Of a stretch of 43,923 nt of DNA, positions 23,086 through 30,619 are shown piece by piece. The number at the start of each line of letters is the position of its first letter. Position 1 is the first letter of the stretch. Source of the stretch: Desulfatiglans anilini DSM 4660 (lineage in GTDB: Bacteria > Desulfobacterota > DSM-4660 > Desulfatiglandales > Desulfatiglandaceae); the NCBI RefSeq assembly GCF_000422285.1, contig NZ_AULM01000029.1, forward strand, positions 1 through 43,923. Direction: 5' to 3'. Made by a program: the position numbers and the translations under genes. Under the pieces are notes generated by a model. That model was not told where the DNA came from. It saw nothing but the letters and a program-made list of their open reading frames with translations, and did no database searches.

Positions 23086-23880
23086 ATGCAAGGTTATCAT
23101 TCGTCGCCCGTGGGCCCGGAGGCCCAGACCGGACCGCTGTTCCATCTCTATCTGCAGGAATCGGCCTTCGTCTTCCTGACACCCCGAAAGCCTGCCGACC
23201 CCACTCCGTGGCAGGAGCACACCGCTTTCATCCGGGAATTCAACAGCGAACTCGAGTCCGCCTCGGACTGCACGGCACTCAACGAACCGTTCCTCGAGGA
23301 CCGGCTGGCGACCCTCGACAGGAGCGCCCTGACCAAGGATGATCTCTACTGGCTGAGCATCGCCCGGTTGACGGAACTGGCCCTCCTGTGCGCAGGTAAC
23401 TACGCCGACGCCTGTGAATTCCAGCTCGTCGGCGACCTGCTTCTGAACCCGCGTGTCATCTACGTTCACGTTCGCGGCGAGGATTATCCGATCGTCAAAC
23501 ACCGCCACGAAGCCTTGACCGAGCAGTTTGGCCGGCGTGGATGCTCCACCAGCGACGTCATCGACTGGCTGAAAAATGAAACGATCCTCGAGCTCAAAAA
23601 GGAAGCGCTTCTGCCATATCTGTATAAGCAGATGGAGGATGCCGGCTGTTTTTCGGAAAACTACCTTGAATCCATCCGGATGCGCAAGATACGAATCGCT
23701 TCCTTGATCGCCTTTCTCGCCAACGCTTCACTCAGTGATGCGGCTTCCGTGCACCAATGGATGCGCAGCGCCTCACCAAAGGACAGGAAAATGCTCGAAT
23801 CCCGGTTGTGCCGCTTCGACCGGGGTGTTTTCTTGGACTTAGGGTTGGAAATTCACCAAAGGACAGAGTTTGAAACATGA
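23086..23880 (+). CDS. protein of unknown function, partner of DUF2080 gene
   Basis: The product has about 264 residues from ATG 23086, where GAGGA lies eight bases upstream. An ATG at 23032 is in frame but lacks a ribosome site. The family is not recognised. It is soluble, with no signal peptide or membrane segment, mixed alpha/beta and mostly helical in the second half. Local features are REFNSELESASDC, DDLYWLSIARLTELALLCAG, a strand pair around VIYVHVRGEDYPIVKHRHEA, and a basic helix RMRKIRIASLIAFLANAS. Codon use looks like that of neighbours, arguing for a maintained gene. It overlaps the DUF2080 gene by 4 bp. The pairing with a small AbrB-like protein would fit a toxin-antitoxin or transposon-accessory arrangement (inference). 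Confidence 0.65.
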   Translation: MQGYHSSPVGPEAQTGPLFHLYLQESAFVFLTPRKPADPTPWQEHTAFIREFNSELESASDCTALNEPFLEDRLATLDRSALTKDDLYWLSIARLTELALLCAGNYADACEFQLVGDLLLNPRVIYVHVRGEDYPIVKHRHEALTEQFGRRGCSTSDVIDWLKNETILELKKEALLPYLYKQMEDAGCFSENYLESIRMRKIRIASLIAFLANASLSDAASVHQWMRSASPKDRKMLESRLCRFDRGVFLDLGLEIHQRTEFET

Positions 23881-24101
23881 TCACTCCAATCCCTGACAAC
23901 GTTTCGAAGAGGCACGCCCCAAAAAAGGTCAACATGCGCGAATCGCTCCCAAACAGGCCGCTGACGAAAACCAAGGTCAAATTTGAGGTCTACGGGGAAG
24001 AGATGTTGGAAAAGAGCGTGAAGCAGAGCAGCAACAGTGGACGCGTTTACCTCCCCCCGGACTGGGTAGGCTCGAGAGTCAAAATTATTCGGATCGAGTG
24101 A
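23877..24101 (+). CDS. DUF2080 family transposon-associated protein (AbrB-like)
   Basis: The 74-residue product's last 45 residues, KTKVKFEVYGEEMLEKSVK then NSGRVYLPPDWVGSRVKIIRIE, fit the DUF2080 pattern known mainly from archaeal and some deltaproteobacterial mobile elements. The G-R-V-Y-L-P-x-x-W-V-G core resembles the SpoVT/AbrB swapped-hairpin fold used by DNA-binding antitoxins. The first 30 residues are an extension; ATG 23934 with weak AAGG is an alternative start that gives the typical family length. The ATGA overlap with the preceding gene implies coupled translation. Family assignment is from memory of the motif. Confidence 0.75.
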   Translation: MITPIPDNVSKRHAPKKVNMRESLPNRPLTKTKVKFEVYGEEMLEKSVKQSSNSGRVYLPPDWVGSRVKIIRIE

Positions 24102-24450
24102 TCCCCCCCCTTCCGCCGCTTTTTTCCCTTTTCCTCCAGCAGACGAGCCCTGACTGCGACGAGGCTTTCGGCGCCGTCTTCGCCCTTCTCACCAACTCCA
24201 GGCCCTGTTTTTAGGCTCCCCCGCCAGGGCAGAGGCCTTTACCTCCCTGCATGATCCTCTCCTTTTAGGAACCTCCCTTCCCTTCCGCTTCAATCGCCCT
24301 TGTGCGGCTCTTTTTGCAGTCTGCCAAATTCCTCCGATGGCAGTGCTTTTTGACCCCAAAAACCCTGTTCTAAGCCTTCCAGGAGCGCCTTTTTTAGAAG
24401 TTTATGTTTATAAATCAGCAACATATCTTGGTCCGACCCCAAGAAAAAAG
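24102..24450. other. non-coding gap before tRNA-Leu
   Basis: This is pyrimidine-rich sequence with several C- and T-runs. No credible frame, known RNA or clear terminator was found. It may contain the 3' end of the cassette transcript. Confidence 0.5.
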
Positions 24451-24479
24451 TTGACCGCAAAGAAGGGATGGTCTATTTT
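24451..24479 (+). promoter_or_regulatory. promoter of tRNA-Leu
   Basis: TTGACC (24451-24456), 17-bp spacer, TATTTT (24474-24479). The -10 ends 29 bp before the tRNA, a usual distance. Confidence 0.6.
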
Positions 24480-24508
24480 GAGGCCGCTCATAAGGATTTT
24501 CCACAGGC

Positions 24509-24593
24509 GCGAGAGTGGCGGAACTGGCAGACGCGCTGGACTTAGGATCCAGTCGGGAAACCGGTAGGGGTTCGAGTCCCCTCTCTCGCACCA
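24509..24593 (+). tRNA. tRNA-Leu (anticodon TAG)
   Basis: This is a class II tRNA of 85 bases including encoded CCA. The acceptor is GCGAGAG/CTCTCGC. The anticodon arm CTGGA-CTTAGGA-TCCAG gives TAG. A short variable stem CGGGAAACCG and the T-arm AGGGGTTCGAGTCCCCT follow, then discriminator A. It reads CUA/CUN leucine codons. Confidence 0.95.
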
Positions 24594-24603
24594 TGGTAAA
24601 AAC

Positions 24604-24637
24604 AAGGACTTACGGCCTAAAATCGTGAGTCCTTTTT
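24604..24637 (+). terminator. Rho-independent terminator of tRNA-Leu
   Basis: AAGGACT (24604-24610) pairs with AGTCCTT (24628-24634), helped by inner ACG/CGT, and is followed by a T-run to 24637. It lies 10 bp after the tRNA. Confidence 0.75.
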
Positions 24638-24824
24638 AAGTGCGGGCGGAGGCTGAAAATATATACGCATACTGCAAGCAGGAAAATTAGGGCTTACGGA
24701 TCAGGGTAAATACCATCGAACCCAGCCCCCCGACGAACTCGGATGAGCCGACACCCCGCCGACGAGGTCTCCCCCGCTTCCGCGCATCACAGCCGTAGCA
24801 TCGATAACGCGAACCATTCAGAAA

Positions 24825-24960
24825 CAACGCCAAGAAGTCCTCTTTGAAGCCTTCCAGCGCTTTCCCGAACGGTTCAAGGGCATTCTATCACAACCCTCTA
24901 CCTACCCCCCCCTTACCCTACGCCGTATGGATCAAGAAAACGTCGGCTAGCGATGGGGGG
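24825..24960 (+). pseudogene. possible decayed transposase C-terminus
   Basis: Plus-strand translation gives FEAFQRFPERFKG (about 24843-24880). In the next frame it gives PPLPYAVWIKK (about 24904-24939), with the change of frame at a run of nine Cs. 'YPERFV.G...PPxLPxAVWIN' is, from memory, a common C-terminal ending of IS3-type transposases. Stops surround both pieces. The rest of 24640-25082 shows no gene. Confidence 0.3.
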
Positions 24961-25082
24961 GTACAGGTATTTACGGCATGGCGTATCTCATTTTCATTGA
25001 CACATTCCTGCTGAAAAATCTAATGCTTATTCCTGAAGATAGGCTGATTTCAGGGCCAAAATAACCCCCAGTCTGGAATTTT

Positions 25083-25098
25083 TGGCAAACTTGTGCTG
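25083..25098 (+). repeat. solo copy of IS right-end motif
   Basis: TGGCAAACTTGTGCTG matches 14 of 16 bases of 299-314, the end of the left-edge IS, in the same orientation. No transposase precedes it, so it may mark the scar of an excised or deleted element. Confidence 0.45.
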
Positions 25099-25113
25099 AG
25101 CATTTGAAATCCA

Positions 25114-25151
25114 GCGGAGGGAAAAAGGATCAAAGCCCTCAGTCCCTCCGC
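25114..25151 (-). terminator. candidate terminator hairpin after the peroxidase gene
   Basis: GCGGAGGGA and TCCCTCCGC pair perfectly over 9 bp with a 20-base loop that contains a T-run on the minus strand. It sits about 50 bp downstream of the peroxidase stop. The missing T-tract after the stem lowers confidence. Confidence 0.4.
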
Positions 25152-25198
25152 CCATTCAGCGCCCATGAACTGCATTGCCGCCGGCTTGCGCACAGCCC

Positions 25199-26638
25199 TC
25201 AGGGGGGCGTCGGGGTTGATGTGTCCGACAAGGTGGACAGAAATTGCAGGACCGGCTGGCCCAATGATGGGTTTAAGCCCAGGTTGCCAAGCTCGGTGGT
25301 ATTCATATTCGCTGCAACTTCCGGGTCCGGCCAGGGCACCCTGACGGGCATGGGGGGAGGCCACCCTTGGCCAGGAACGTCCCGGGTGTTGTAAAAGTGC
25401 ATGATGTGCTGCAGAGGGTGGATTTGCGTGAAAGAGAAGCTGCCATCTTGGATTTGAAAGTTGCTTTTGAAGTAACCGTTGTGGCCGTAGGCCCTGACAC
25501 ACTCCGGATCATCCACCCACTCCGTACCGTTCCACTTGACCCGCTTGGCGACATTGCGCAGCGTCGGCACCTTGTGCTTGCCGTAATTTCCCAGGGCCTT
25601 GGACGCGTAAGTCTCACCATCCGAGGCGGTATCCGTGGTCGCGGCCAGAAAACCGCCCAGACCCTGATCCACCCAAAGCTCTCCATCGGGGTTGATCTTT
25701 CGGGGTTGGGTATAGAAGGGATTCAGGGGGTTTTTCGGGATCCCTATGTTGTCATAGCTGAAGTCCGTGAACAACGGAGGTTTATTTCCATCCGCGCCGC
25801 TGGGCGTGAGAACGTGGCAGGTCGAGCACTTGGCTTGATCGTTGAAAACGGCCAGCCCGAAGAGTTCGGTATCGTTCAAGATGCCGTCAGCATAAGGTTT
25901 ATAGCCCGCCCAGTTGGATTGTTTGATGTCTTCAACCTTGAACCCAGCCGCCGTGGCCGCCCGCCAGAATTCATCGAACCTGGAGTCGAAGGGATTGACT
26001 TCGTCCGAGCGTTCATAAGCTGCGATGGCCTTGCCTATCACCTGGTATAGAGCGTCTACATCCAGTTTCCCGTGATCAATCATTTCGCCGGTCTCATCCC
26101 AGTAGACCTGCTCAAACAGATCAGCATACTCTGATCTGAGAAGCGCCATGACGACGACCTTGATTTCCTTGGGATTATGCATTTCCACCGGGTTCAGGAA
26201 AGGTCCCAGGGCCTGCTCCTGCAAAGGATCACCTAGAGTCCAGCCGGTGGCCCGGCCATCCCAGAACATGCCTCCGAAGATCAAACCCTTTACCTCATCA
26301 TAATACATAACCGGACTCTCCCCGGCGTAGGCTGCGGAGGGGGGTTTGCGGTTTCCGGCCCGGGTATGGATCACCCCGGGCATGACCGCGCCGGCCGCGT
26401 TGATCTCCGAGTTCGGCCCGGTCCAGCCCACCTTAGGATCATGGCAGGTGGCGCAGGACATCCCCGGCGGCGTTGAAAGATTGGTGTCGAAAAACAGGTG
26501 TTTGCCGAGCAGTTCCAGATCGGTGAGAGCTGGCGGATCAGGTGCGGCCTCTGCCGGCGATAATGGCTGCCACACATTGAACATCAAACCGAATGCCAAA
26601 CCCAACGCCATGAATAATCGACCAATTGACTTTTCCAT
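25199..26638 (-). CDS. di-haem cytochrome c peroxidase (CcpA/MauG superfamily)
   Basis: The 479-residue protein has a signal peptide (FMALGLAFGLMFNVW, cleavage after AEA), so it is periplasmic or surface-bound. It has two haem c sites, CATCH at about residue 62 and CSTCH at about 271, the standard spacing in bacterial cytochrome c peroxidases. GKHLFFDTNLSTPPGMSCATCH and FNDQAKCSTCHVLTPSG are typical, as are FWDGRA near 125 and KVPTLRNV before the C-terminal region. It is longer than the usual 320-350 residues, with extra C-terminal sequence (HNGYFKSNFQIQD onward). It reduces H2O2, or oxidises another partner as MauG does. It starts 37 bp after the protease stop, good AGGAGGGG site, and ends the copper/haem gene set. 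Confidence 0.88.
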   Translation of the reverse strand: MEKSIGRLFMALGLAFGLMFNVWQPLSPAEAAPDPPALTDLELLGKHLFFDTNLSTPPGMSCATCHDPKVGWTGPNSEINAAGAVMPGVIHTRAGNRKPPSAAYAGESPVMYYDEVKGLIFGGMFWDGRATGWTLGDPLQEQALGPFLNPVEMHNPKEIKVVVMALLRSEYADLFEQVYWDETGEMIDHGKLDVDALYQVIGKAIAAYERSDEVNPFDSRFDEFWRAATAAGFKVEDIKQSNWAGYKPYADGILNDTELFGLAVFNDQAKCSTCHVLTPSGADGNKPPLFTDFSYDNIGIPKNPLNPFYTQPRKINPDGELWVDQGLGGFLAATTDTASDGETYASKALGNYGKHKVPTLRNVAKRVKWNGTEWVDDPECVRAYGHNGYFKSNFQIQDGSFSFTQIHPLQHIMHFYNTRDVPGQGWPPPMPVRVPWPDPEVAANMNTTELGNLGLNPSLGQPVLQFLSTLSDTSTPTPP

Positions 26639-26675
26639 GATTCCCCTCCTGCTCGATCCCCTGTGGGATGCGACC

Positions 26676-28439
26676 CTATTTTTCCGAAACCGTCGTTATT
26701 TCCCATCCCTCTTTGCCCGACACGGAGATCTCCCCCGGGTTTCCTCCGACCCTGTTGAGGGAAAGGGTCCAACTGGAACTCTTGCGGTTCCACTTCATGG
26801 GGCCGTAGCCCCCGACTTCCAGGGATGCATCGCTTCCCAGGGCACTTGTCGCCTCCACGACGAGGGAGTCTTTCTTGCGCACGTACACCGCTTCGAGCAC
26901 CTCGATGGTCAGGTCCCAGCCGTTGCAGTCCTGGTCGAGCCCGTCGTGCTTGATCTCGGACGCACCGGGATGGATGGAGGGATCCAGGTCATTGCAGTCC
27001 GAGGCCGTCCCGCAATCCGCCTCGGCGTAATAGCCGTCTCCGTCGGCATCCGTGCAGGAGAAGGGCGAGTCCAACAGATAAAACGCCTCTAGGACGTCTA
27101 AGAGACCGTAACCGTAGACGTTGTCAGGCCCTGCGAATCCAAGGTCAAGAGCCGATTCTTTCAGGGCGCCTTCGAGTTCGGCAACCGTCAACCCTGGGAT
27201 GCCGCTCAGGAGGAGCGCCATGGCCCCGGCCACATGGGGCGAAGCGAAGGAGGTGCCCGAAACATACGCGTAGGAATCCGGGATCACGCCGCCGAAGGTG
27301 AGGTCGGTGGTCCTGATGCTCACTCCCGGCGCAGTCACCTCCGGGTAGATGCTTCCATCGCATGCGGACGGGCCGCGGCTGCTGTAGAGATCGATGCTGT
27401 CGGATGCGTCCACGGCGCCCGCTGCGAAACCTTCAGGATAATTCGCCGGGCTGACGCTGGTGTAATCGGAGGGTCCGCCGTTTCCTGCTGAAAAAACCAC
27501 GGCGATTTCGGCGGCCTTGAGGATCTGGACATCCTCCCGGAATTCTGTGACACAGCGATCGGCCTCCTGGTCGAACCCCCAGGAATTGTTCACCACATCA
27601 GGCGCATCGTCCGTCCATGGGTCTCCGTCCGGATCCAGGAGCCATTGAAATCCCAGGTGCACGGCGCTGTAAGAGGCAGCACCAAGGTCGTTGAAGACCT
27701 TGACGGCAATCCACTGCGCATCGGGTGCCACCCCGACGGCCGTGCCCCCGTTCGACCCACCGACCATGATGCCCATGACCTGGGTGCCGTGCCCATCCCT
27801 GTCATAGGGGGTCAGGTGCTCACCGTACGGGTCGAACCAGCTGTTGGCACCCCCACGCCAGCGATCGGCGAGGTCCGGGTGGTTGACGTCCACCCCTGTG
27901 TCCATGGCAGCCACCACAACCCCTGCGCCGGTGTAGCCCAGGCTCCAGAGTTCCGGGGCCCCGATCCGGGCGATGTTCCATTCGGGGCCGGCGGGGACAT
28001 CGGCGGTCGAGACGGGCGCCTCGAAGTGTTTGTCCAGTTCCACCCGTTCCACGTCCGGCCGTCTGGCCAGTGCGCGAATCAGCGCGGGCCGCGCCGTCAG
28101 CGCCAGCCCATTGACGATCCAGAGCGGCCTGAGCCCCTTTGCACCTCCCGCCCGGGCGAGCGCTTTCACGGGCGCCTGGGTCTCATCCGCCTTGTTTTTG
28201 AGGGATTGAATGAGGTTCCTCCTCCTGAGGCCCCTGTCCTTGCCCGAGAAGGCAGGCAACTCAACCTTGTCCAGCATGGTCACGATCACAGCCACCTCTT
28301 CCTGAGGACCGAGCGAAGGGAGAAGCGCTTCGAGCTCCGCCCCGATCACCCCGGCCCTGGCAGGCAGAGCGCACAACAGGAGCAGACCCGCTGCCAGGAT
28401 GGCGGATCCCACCATGTTTACCGGTTTTAAAAGGCCCAT
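26676..28439 (-). CDS. subtilisin-like (S8) serine protease with MopE-type metal-binding motif
   Basis: The 587-residue exported protease has a signal peptide (SAILAAGLLLLCALPARA), then an I9-like propeptide of about 100 residues. The S8 domain carries the full triad: AMDTGVDVNHPDL (Asp), GHGTQVMGI (His) and GTSFASPHVAGAMALLL (Ser), with oxyanion NNSWG. After the protease, about residues 470-520, DADGDGYYAEADC, SDCNDLDPSIHPGASE and DGLDQDCNGWD match the Asp/Cys-rich pattern of MopE/thrombospondin-type metal-binding repeats. A beta-rich tail follows. ATG 28439 has AAGGAG at ideal spacing; an upstream frame start is rejected. It likely matures surface proteins of this cluster or is itself retained at the cell surface (inference). 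The peroxidase gene follows at once. Confidence 0.88.
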   Translation of the reverse strand: MGLLKPVNMVGSAILAAGLLLLCALPARAGVIGAELEALLPSLGPQEEVAVIVTMLDKVELPAFSGKDRGLRRRNLIQSLKNKADETQAPVKALARAGGAKGLRPLWIVNGLALTARPALIRALARRPDVERVELDKHFEAPVSTADVPAGPEWNIARIGAPELWSLGYTGAGVVVAAMDTGVDVNHPDLADRWRGGANSWFDPYGEHLTPYDRDGHGTQVMGIMVGGSNGGTAVGVAPDAQWIAVKVFNDLGAASYSAVHLGFQWLLDPDGDPWTDDAPDVVNNSWGFDQEADRCVTEFREDVQILKAAEIAVVFSAGNGGPSDYTSVSPANYPEGFAAGAVDASDSIDLYSSRGPSACDGSIYPEVTAPGVSIRTTDLTFGGVIPDSYAYVSGTSFASPHVAGAMALLLSGIPGLTVAELEGALKESALDLGFAGPDNVYGYGLLDVLEAFYLLDSPFSCTDADGDGYYAEADCGTASDCNDLDPSIHPGASEIKHDGLDQDCNGWDLTIEVLEAVYVRKKDSLVVEATSALGSDASLEVGGYGPMKWNRKSSSWTLSLNRVGGNPGEISVSGKEGWEITTVSEK

Positions 28440-28455
28440 CGCTTTCTCCTTATGA

Positions 28456-28932
28456 TTATTGCACAATCAAGTTTTTCACCTCGAGGTCGCCGATCACCAC
28501 CGTCACCTCGCTCCCCGACTTGACGAGCCCCGGATTCCCGAAGAACATCCAGTAAATCCGCCCTTCCTGAGGCTCGTTGGACGTGCCCTGCAGAGGGCCG
28601 ACCTTTGCGGTCATCGGAACGCCAAGCACCTTGCCGGTTTCCTGATCCACGAGATAGGGCTTCACATTCCTATCGAACAACGGAGCGGCCTTGACCGGAT
28701 CCACCACCCGGTACCGAAAGTCAACCATATGTCCCCGGGCGCTCATCCAGATCCCGACGATCTCGATGCCCCAGTTTTGAGCTAGATCCATCTGCATGGC
28801 CCCGGACTCACCGCTAGGGGAGGCCTCCTCCAGCGCGGGGGTAGAGATTTTCTCCGAGCAGGCCCCGGCGGCCAGCAGCATCGATGCCGAAGCGAACAGA
28901 AGCAGCCATCTGTGCAGCCGTGATAGAGTCAT
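28456..28932 (-). CDS. small lipoprotein, function unknown
   Basis: The 158-residue precursor has a basic start and hydrophobic stretch ending AAGAC, a lipobox that places Cys 25 or so as the lipidated residue; Ser follows it, which favours the outer membrane. The mature part (AQNWGIEIVGIWMSARGHMVDFRYRVVDP...) is beta-rich with DFRYRV and IYWMFFGNPG. It resembles no family I can name with confidence. It lies 16 bp before the protease gene and 165 bp after the first cupredoxin gene on the same strand. It could anchor or chaperone the redox proteins. Confidence 0.65.
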   Translation of the reverse strand: MTLSRLHRWLLLFASASMLLAAGACSEKISTPALEEASPSGESGAMQMDLAQNWGIEIVGIWMSARGHMVDFRYRVVDPVKAAPLFDRNVKPYLVDQETGKVLGVPMTAKVGPLQGTSNEPQEGRIYWMFFGNPGLVKSGSEVTVVIGDLEVKNLIVQ

Positions 28933-29097
28933 GAATCGAATTCCCCTTTCGTCTCTTCAAACGATCCGGGCCATTTCCGCCGGTCCGCTGCCGTTTCGGG
29001 TGCGGGGACCGGCGATGGTGCCGGAGTGCACTGGCAGCTGCGGGAGGCGTCGGCCCTCTTCCGCTCTTCAGGAGAAAAGGGTCGACGCTCCGCCGCC

Positions 29098-30603
29098 TCA
29101 GTTTCTCACGACATTGACCCGTACGGTCGCGGTATTGGAAGTCGCACCGTCGTCGTCTCTGACCGTGTAGGAGAAGACATCCGTGCCCAGGAAGTTCTTC
29201 CTGGGGGTAAAAACCACGCCGTTGGACACCACCTCCACGGTGCCTCCCCTGGTCGGCTGCGTGACGATGACGATCGAATCCGGATCGATGGCGCCGTCGG
29301 GATCGTAGTCGTTCTCCGTCAGGTAGACGAACGCGGTGGTGTTTCGGGTCGTGGTGGCGTAGTCGTCCACCGCCACGGGAGGATCGTTGACATCCTCGAT
29401 GGTCAGCATGATCGTCGCGGAGCCCGGCAGGCCCCCGCTGTCCGTCACGGAGGCCGTAATCATGTGCATGCCTGGGGCAAGCGCCGAGGTCGAGAAGGAG
29501 CCGCCGGTGCCGATGTTTCCGTCGATGCTCGAGGTCCAGGAAAGCGTCCCGGAGAGGTCGCCGTCCTCCGCATCCATTGCGGTCCCGCTAAAGGCCACCG
29601 TCTCGCCCAAGACGAACGAAGCCCCGTCGAGCGGCGAAAGGATGTTCACGGCGGGGGTGGAGCCCCATCCGACTGTGAGATTCACCAGCATCCCCCCGCC
29701 GCTCACACCGGCATTGGTGAGATGGTGCATCCGGTCGTAAACGGCGTAGGTTTCGGCGGCTTCAGGCACCCAGATCACGTCCAGGGTCTTCATGGCCGGC
29801 AGGAGCGCGGAGTACTGCTCCCTCGGGTAAGGGTAGGGGTTTCCGTCCTCGGCGACGACCGTCCACCACCCGTTCTGAAGCGCGGGGACATGGTTCTTGA
29901 GCCCTGCGTTGAGGAGGCGGATCAGGACCCGCTGATTCGCGCTCACCGTATTCAGGGCAGGAGTGTCCGGATAGGGCTGGCCGTTGACCAGAAAATAGGC
30001 CGGGTCGTACCTCAAGGGCTGGGCCTGGAGGGGAGCCGGGTCGTGAAGAGCCGGATCGATCTCGCTGTAAAAGAGGACCAGCTCTGCGTCATACGGGACT
30101 CCAGGGTAGGCCTCTCCTAAAGCCGGCACCACCTTGACCCCGCCGTAGAGCCCCATGTGCACCTGCAGGGCCGGGTCGGCGCCGCTGTGGTAGATATACG
30201 TGCCGGGCCGCATACCGGTCCAGGTGTAGGAGCCTGTATCGCCAGCCGCGACGGTGCCGGTAAAGGAGGTGACCCTGCCGCCGTCGACCACCGGCGAAAG
30301 CGCCGAGGCCTGGCCCGGGATCACGATCGAAACCGGTACTGGAAGGTTATTCGTCAAGTGGATGGTGAGGGTGGTATCCCCCGGAAGGACCTCCAGCATC
30401 GGACCCGGCACCGTCACCACTCCCCCCGCATCCGCGTCGGCAAACCCCCACACGGTAATGACCGTGCTATCGGGCATGGTGAGCGTTGTGGCATCCGCCG
30501 TCAGGTTGTACTCCGCGGCGAAGGAGGGCGCAGCCATCAGGAGGACGGCGAGAAGGATCGATGCAAGCCATCCTGGTTTGTTCCTTGGTCTGGTGAGCTT
30601 CAT
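29098..30603 (-). CDS. multicopper-oxidase-like cupredoxin protein with Ig/cadherin-like C-terminus
   Basis: The 501-residue exported protein (signal LASILLAVLLMAAPSFA) has two parts. Residues about 30-330 form two cupredoxin domains of multicopper-oxidase type: VPGPMLEVLPGDTTLTIHLTNNLP, TYIYHSGADPALQVHMGLYG and QRVLIRLLNAG. Most copper ligands are missing: no HWHG, no HPxHxH, no HCH. It is therefore probably not an oxidase alone. Residues about 330-500 are an Ig-like domain (VNILSPLDGASFVLGE) and a Cadherin_5/Big_9-type domain (NDPPVAVDDYATTTRN, FTPRKNFLGTDVFSYTVRDDDG), both common in surface-attached proteins. Good AAGGAGGG before ATG 30603; starts 16 bp after the preceding oxidase gene. 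Confidence 0.75.
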   Translation of the reverse strand: MKLTRPRNKPGWLASILLAVLLMAAPSFAAEYNLTADATTLTMPDSTVITVWGFADADAGGVVTVPGPMLEVLPGDTTLTIHLTNNLPVPVSIVIPGQASALSPVVDGGRVTSFTGTVAAGDTGSYTWTGMRPGTYIYHSGADPALQVHMGLYGGVKVVPALGEAYPGVPYDAELVLFYSEIDPALHDPAPLQAQPLRYDPAYFLVNGQPYPDTPALNTVSANQRVLIRLLNAGLKNHVPALQNGWWTVVAEDGNPYPYPREQYSALLPAMKTLDVIWVPEAAETYAVYDRMHHLTNAGVSGGGMLVNLTVGWGSTPAVNILSPLDGASFVLGETVAFSGTAMDAEDGDLSGTLSWTSSIDGNIGTGGSFSTSALAPGMHMITASVTDSGGLPGSATIMLTIEDVNDPPVAVDDYATTTRNTTAFVYLTENDYDPDGAIDPDSIVIVTQPTRGGTVEVVSNGVVFTPRKNFLGTDVFSYTVRDDDGATSNTATVRVNVVRN

Positions 30604-30619
30604 GTTCGTCCCTCCTTTC

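Larger units (their letters stand above)
24640..25198. other. gap with IS debris
   Basis: Outside the possible transposase fragment and the IS-end motif at 25083, this stretch has no supported gene. The right end (25114-25151) carries an inverted repeat that may terminate the peroxidase operon. Confidence 0.5.

Noticed and set aside
24594-25198. Integrative element inserted at tRNA-Leu
   Set aside because: No integrase and no direct repeat of the tRNA 3' end were seen downstream.
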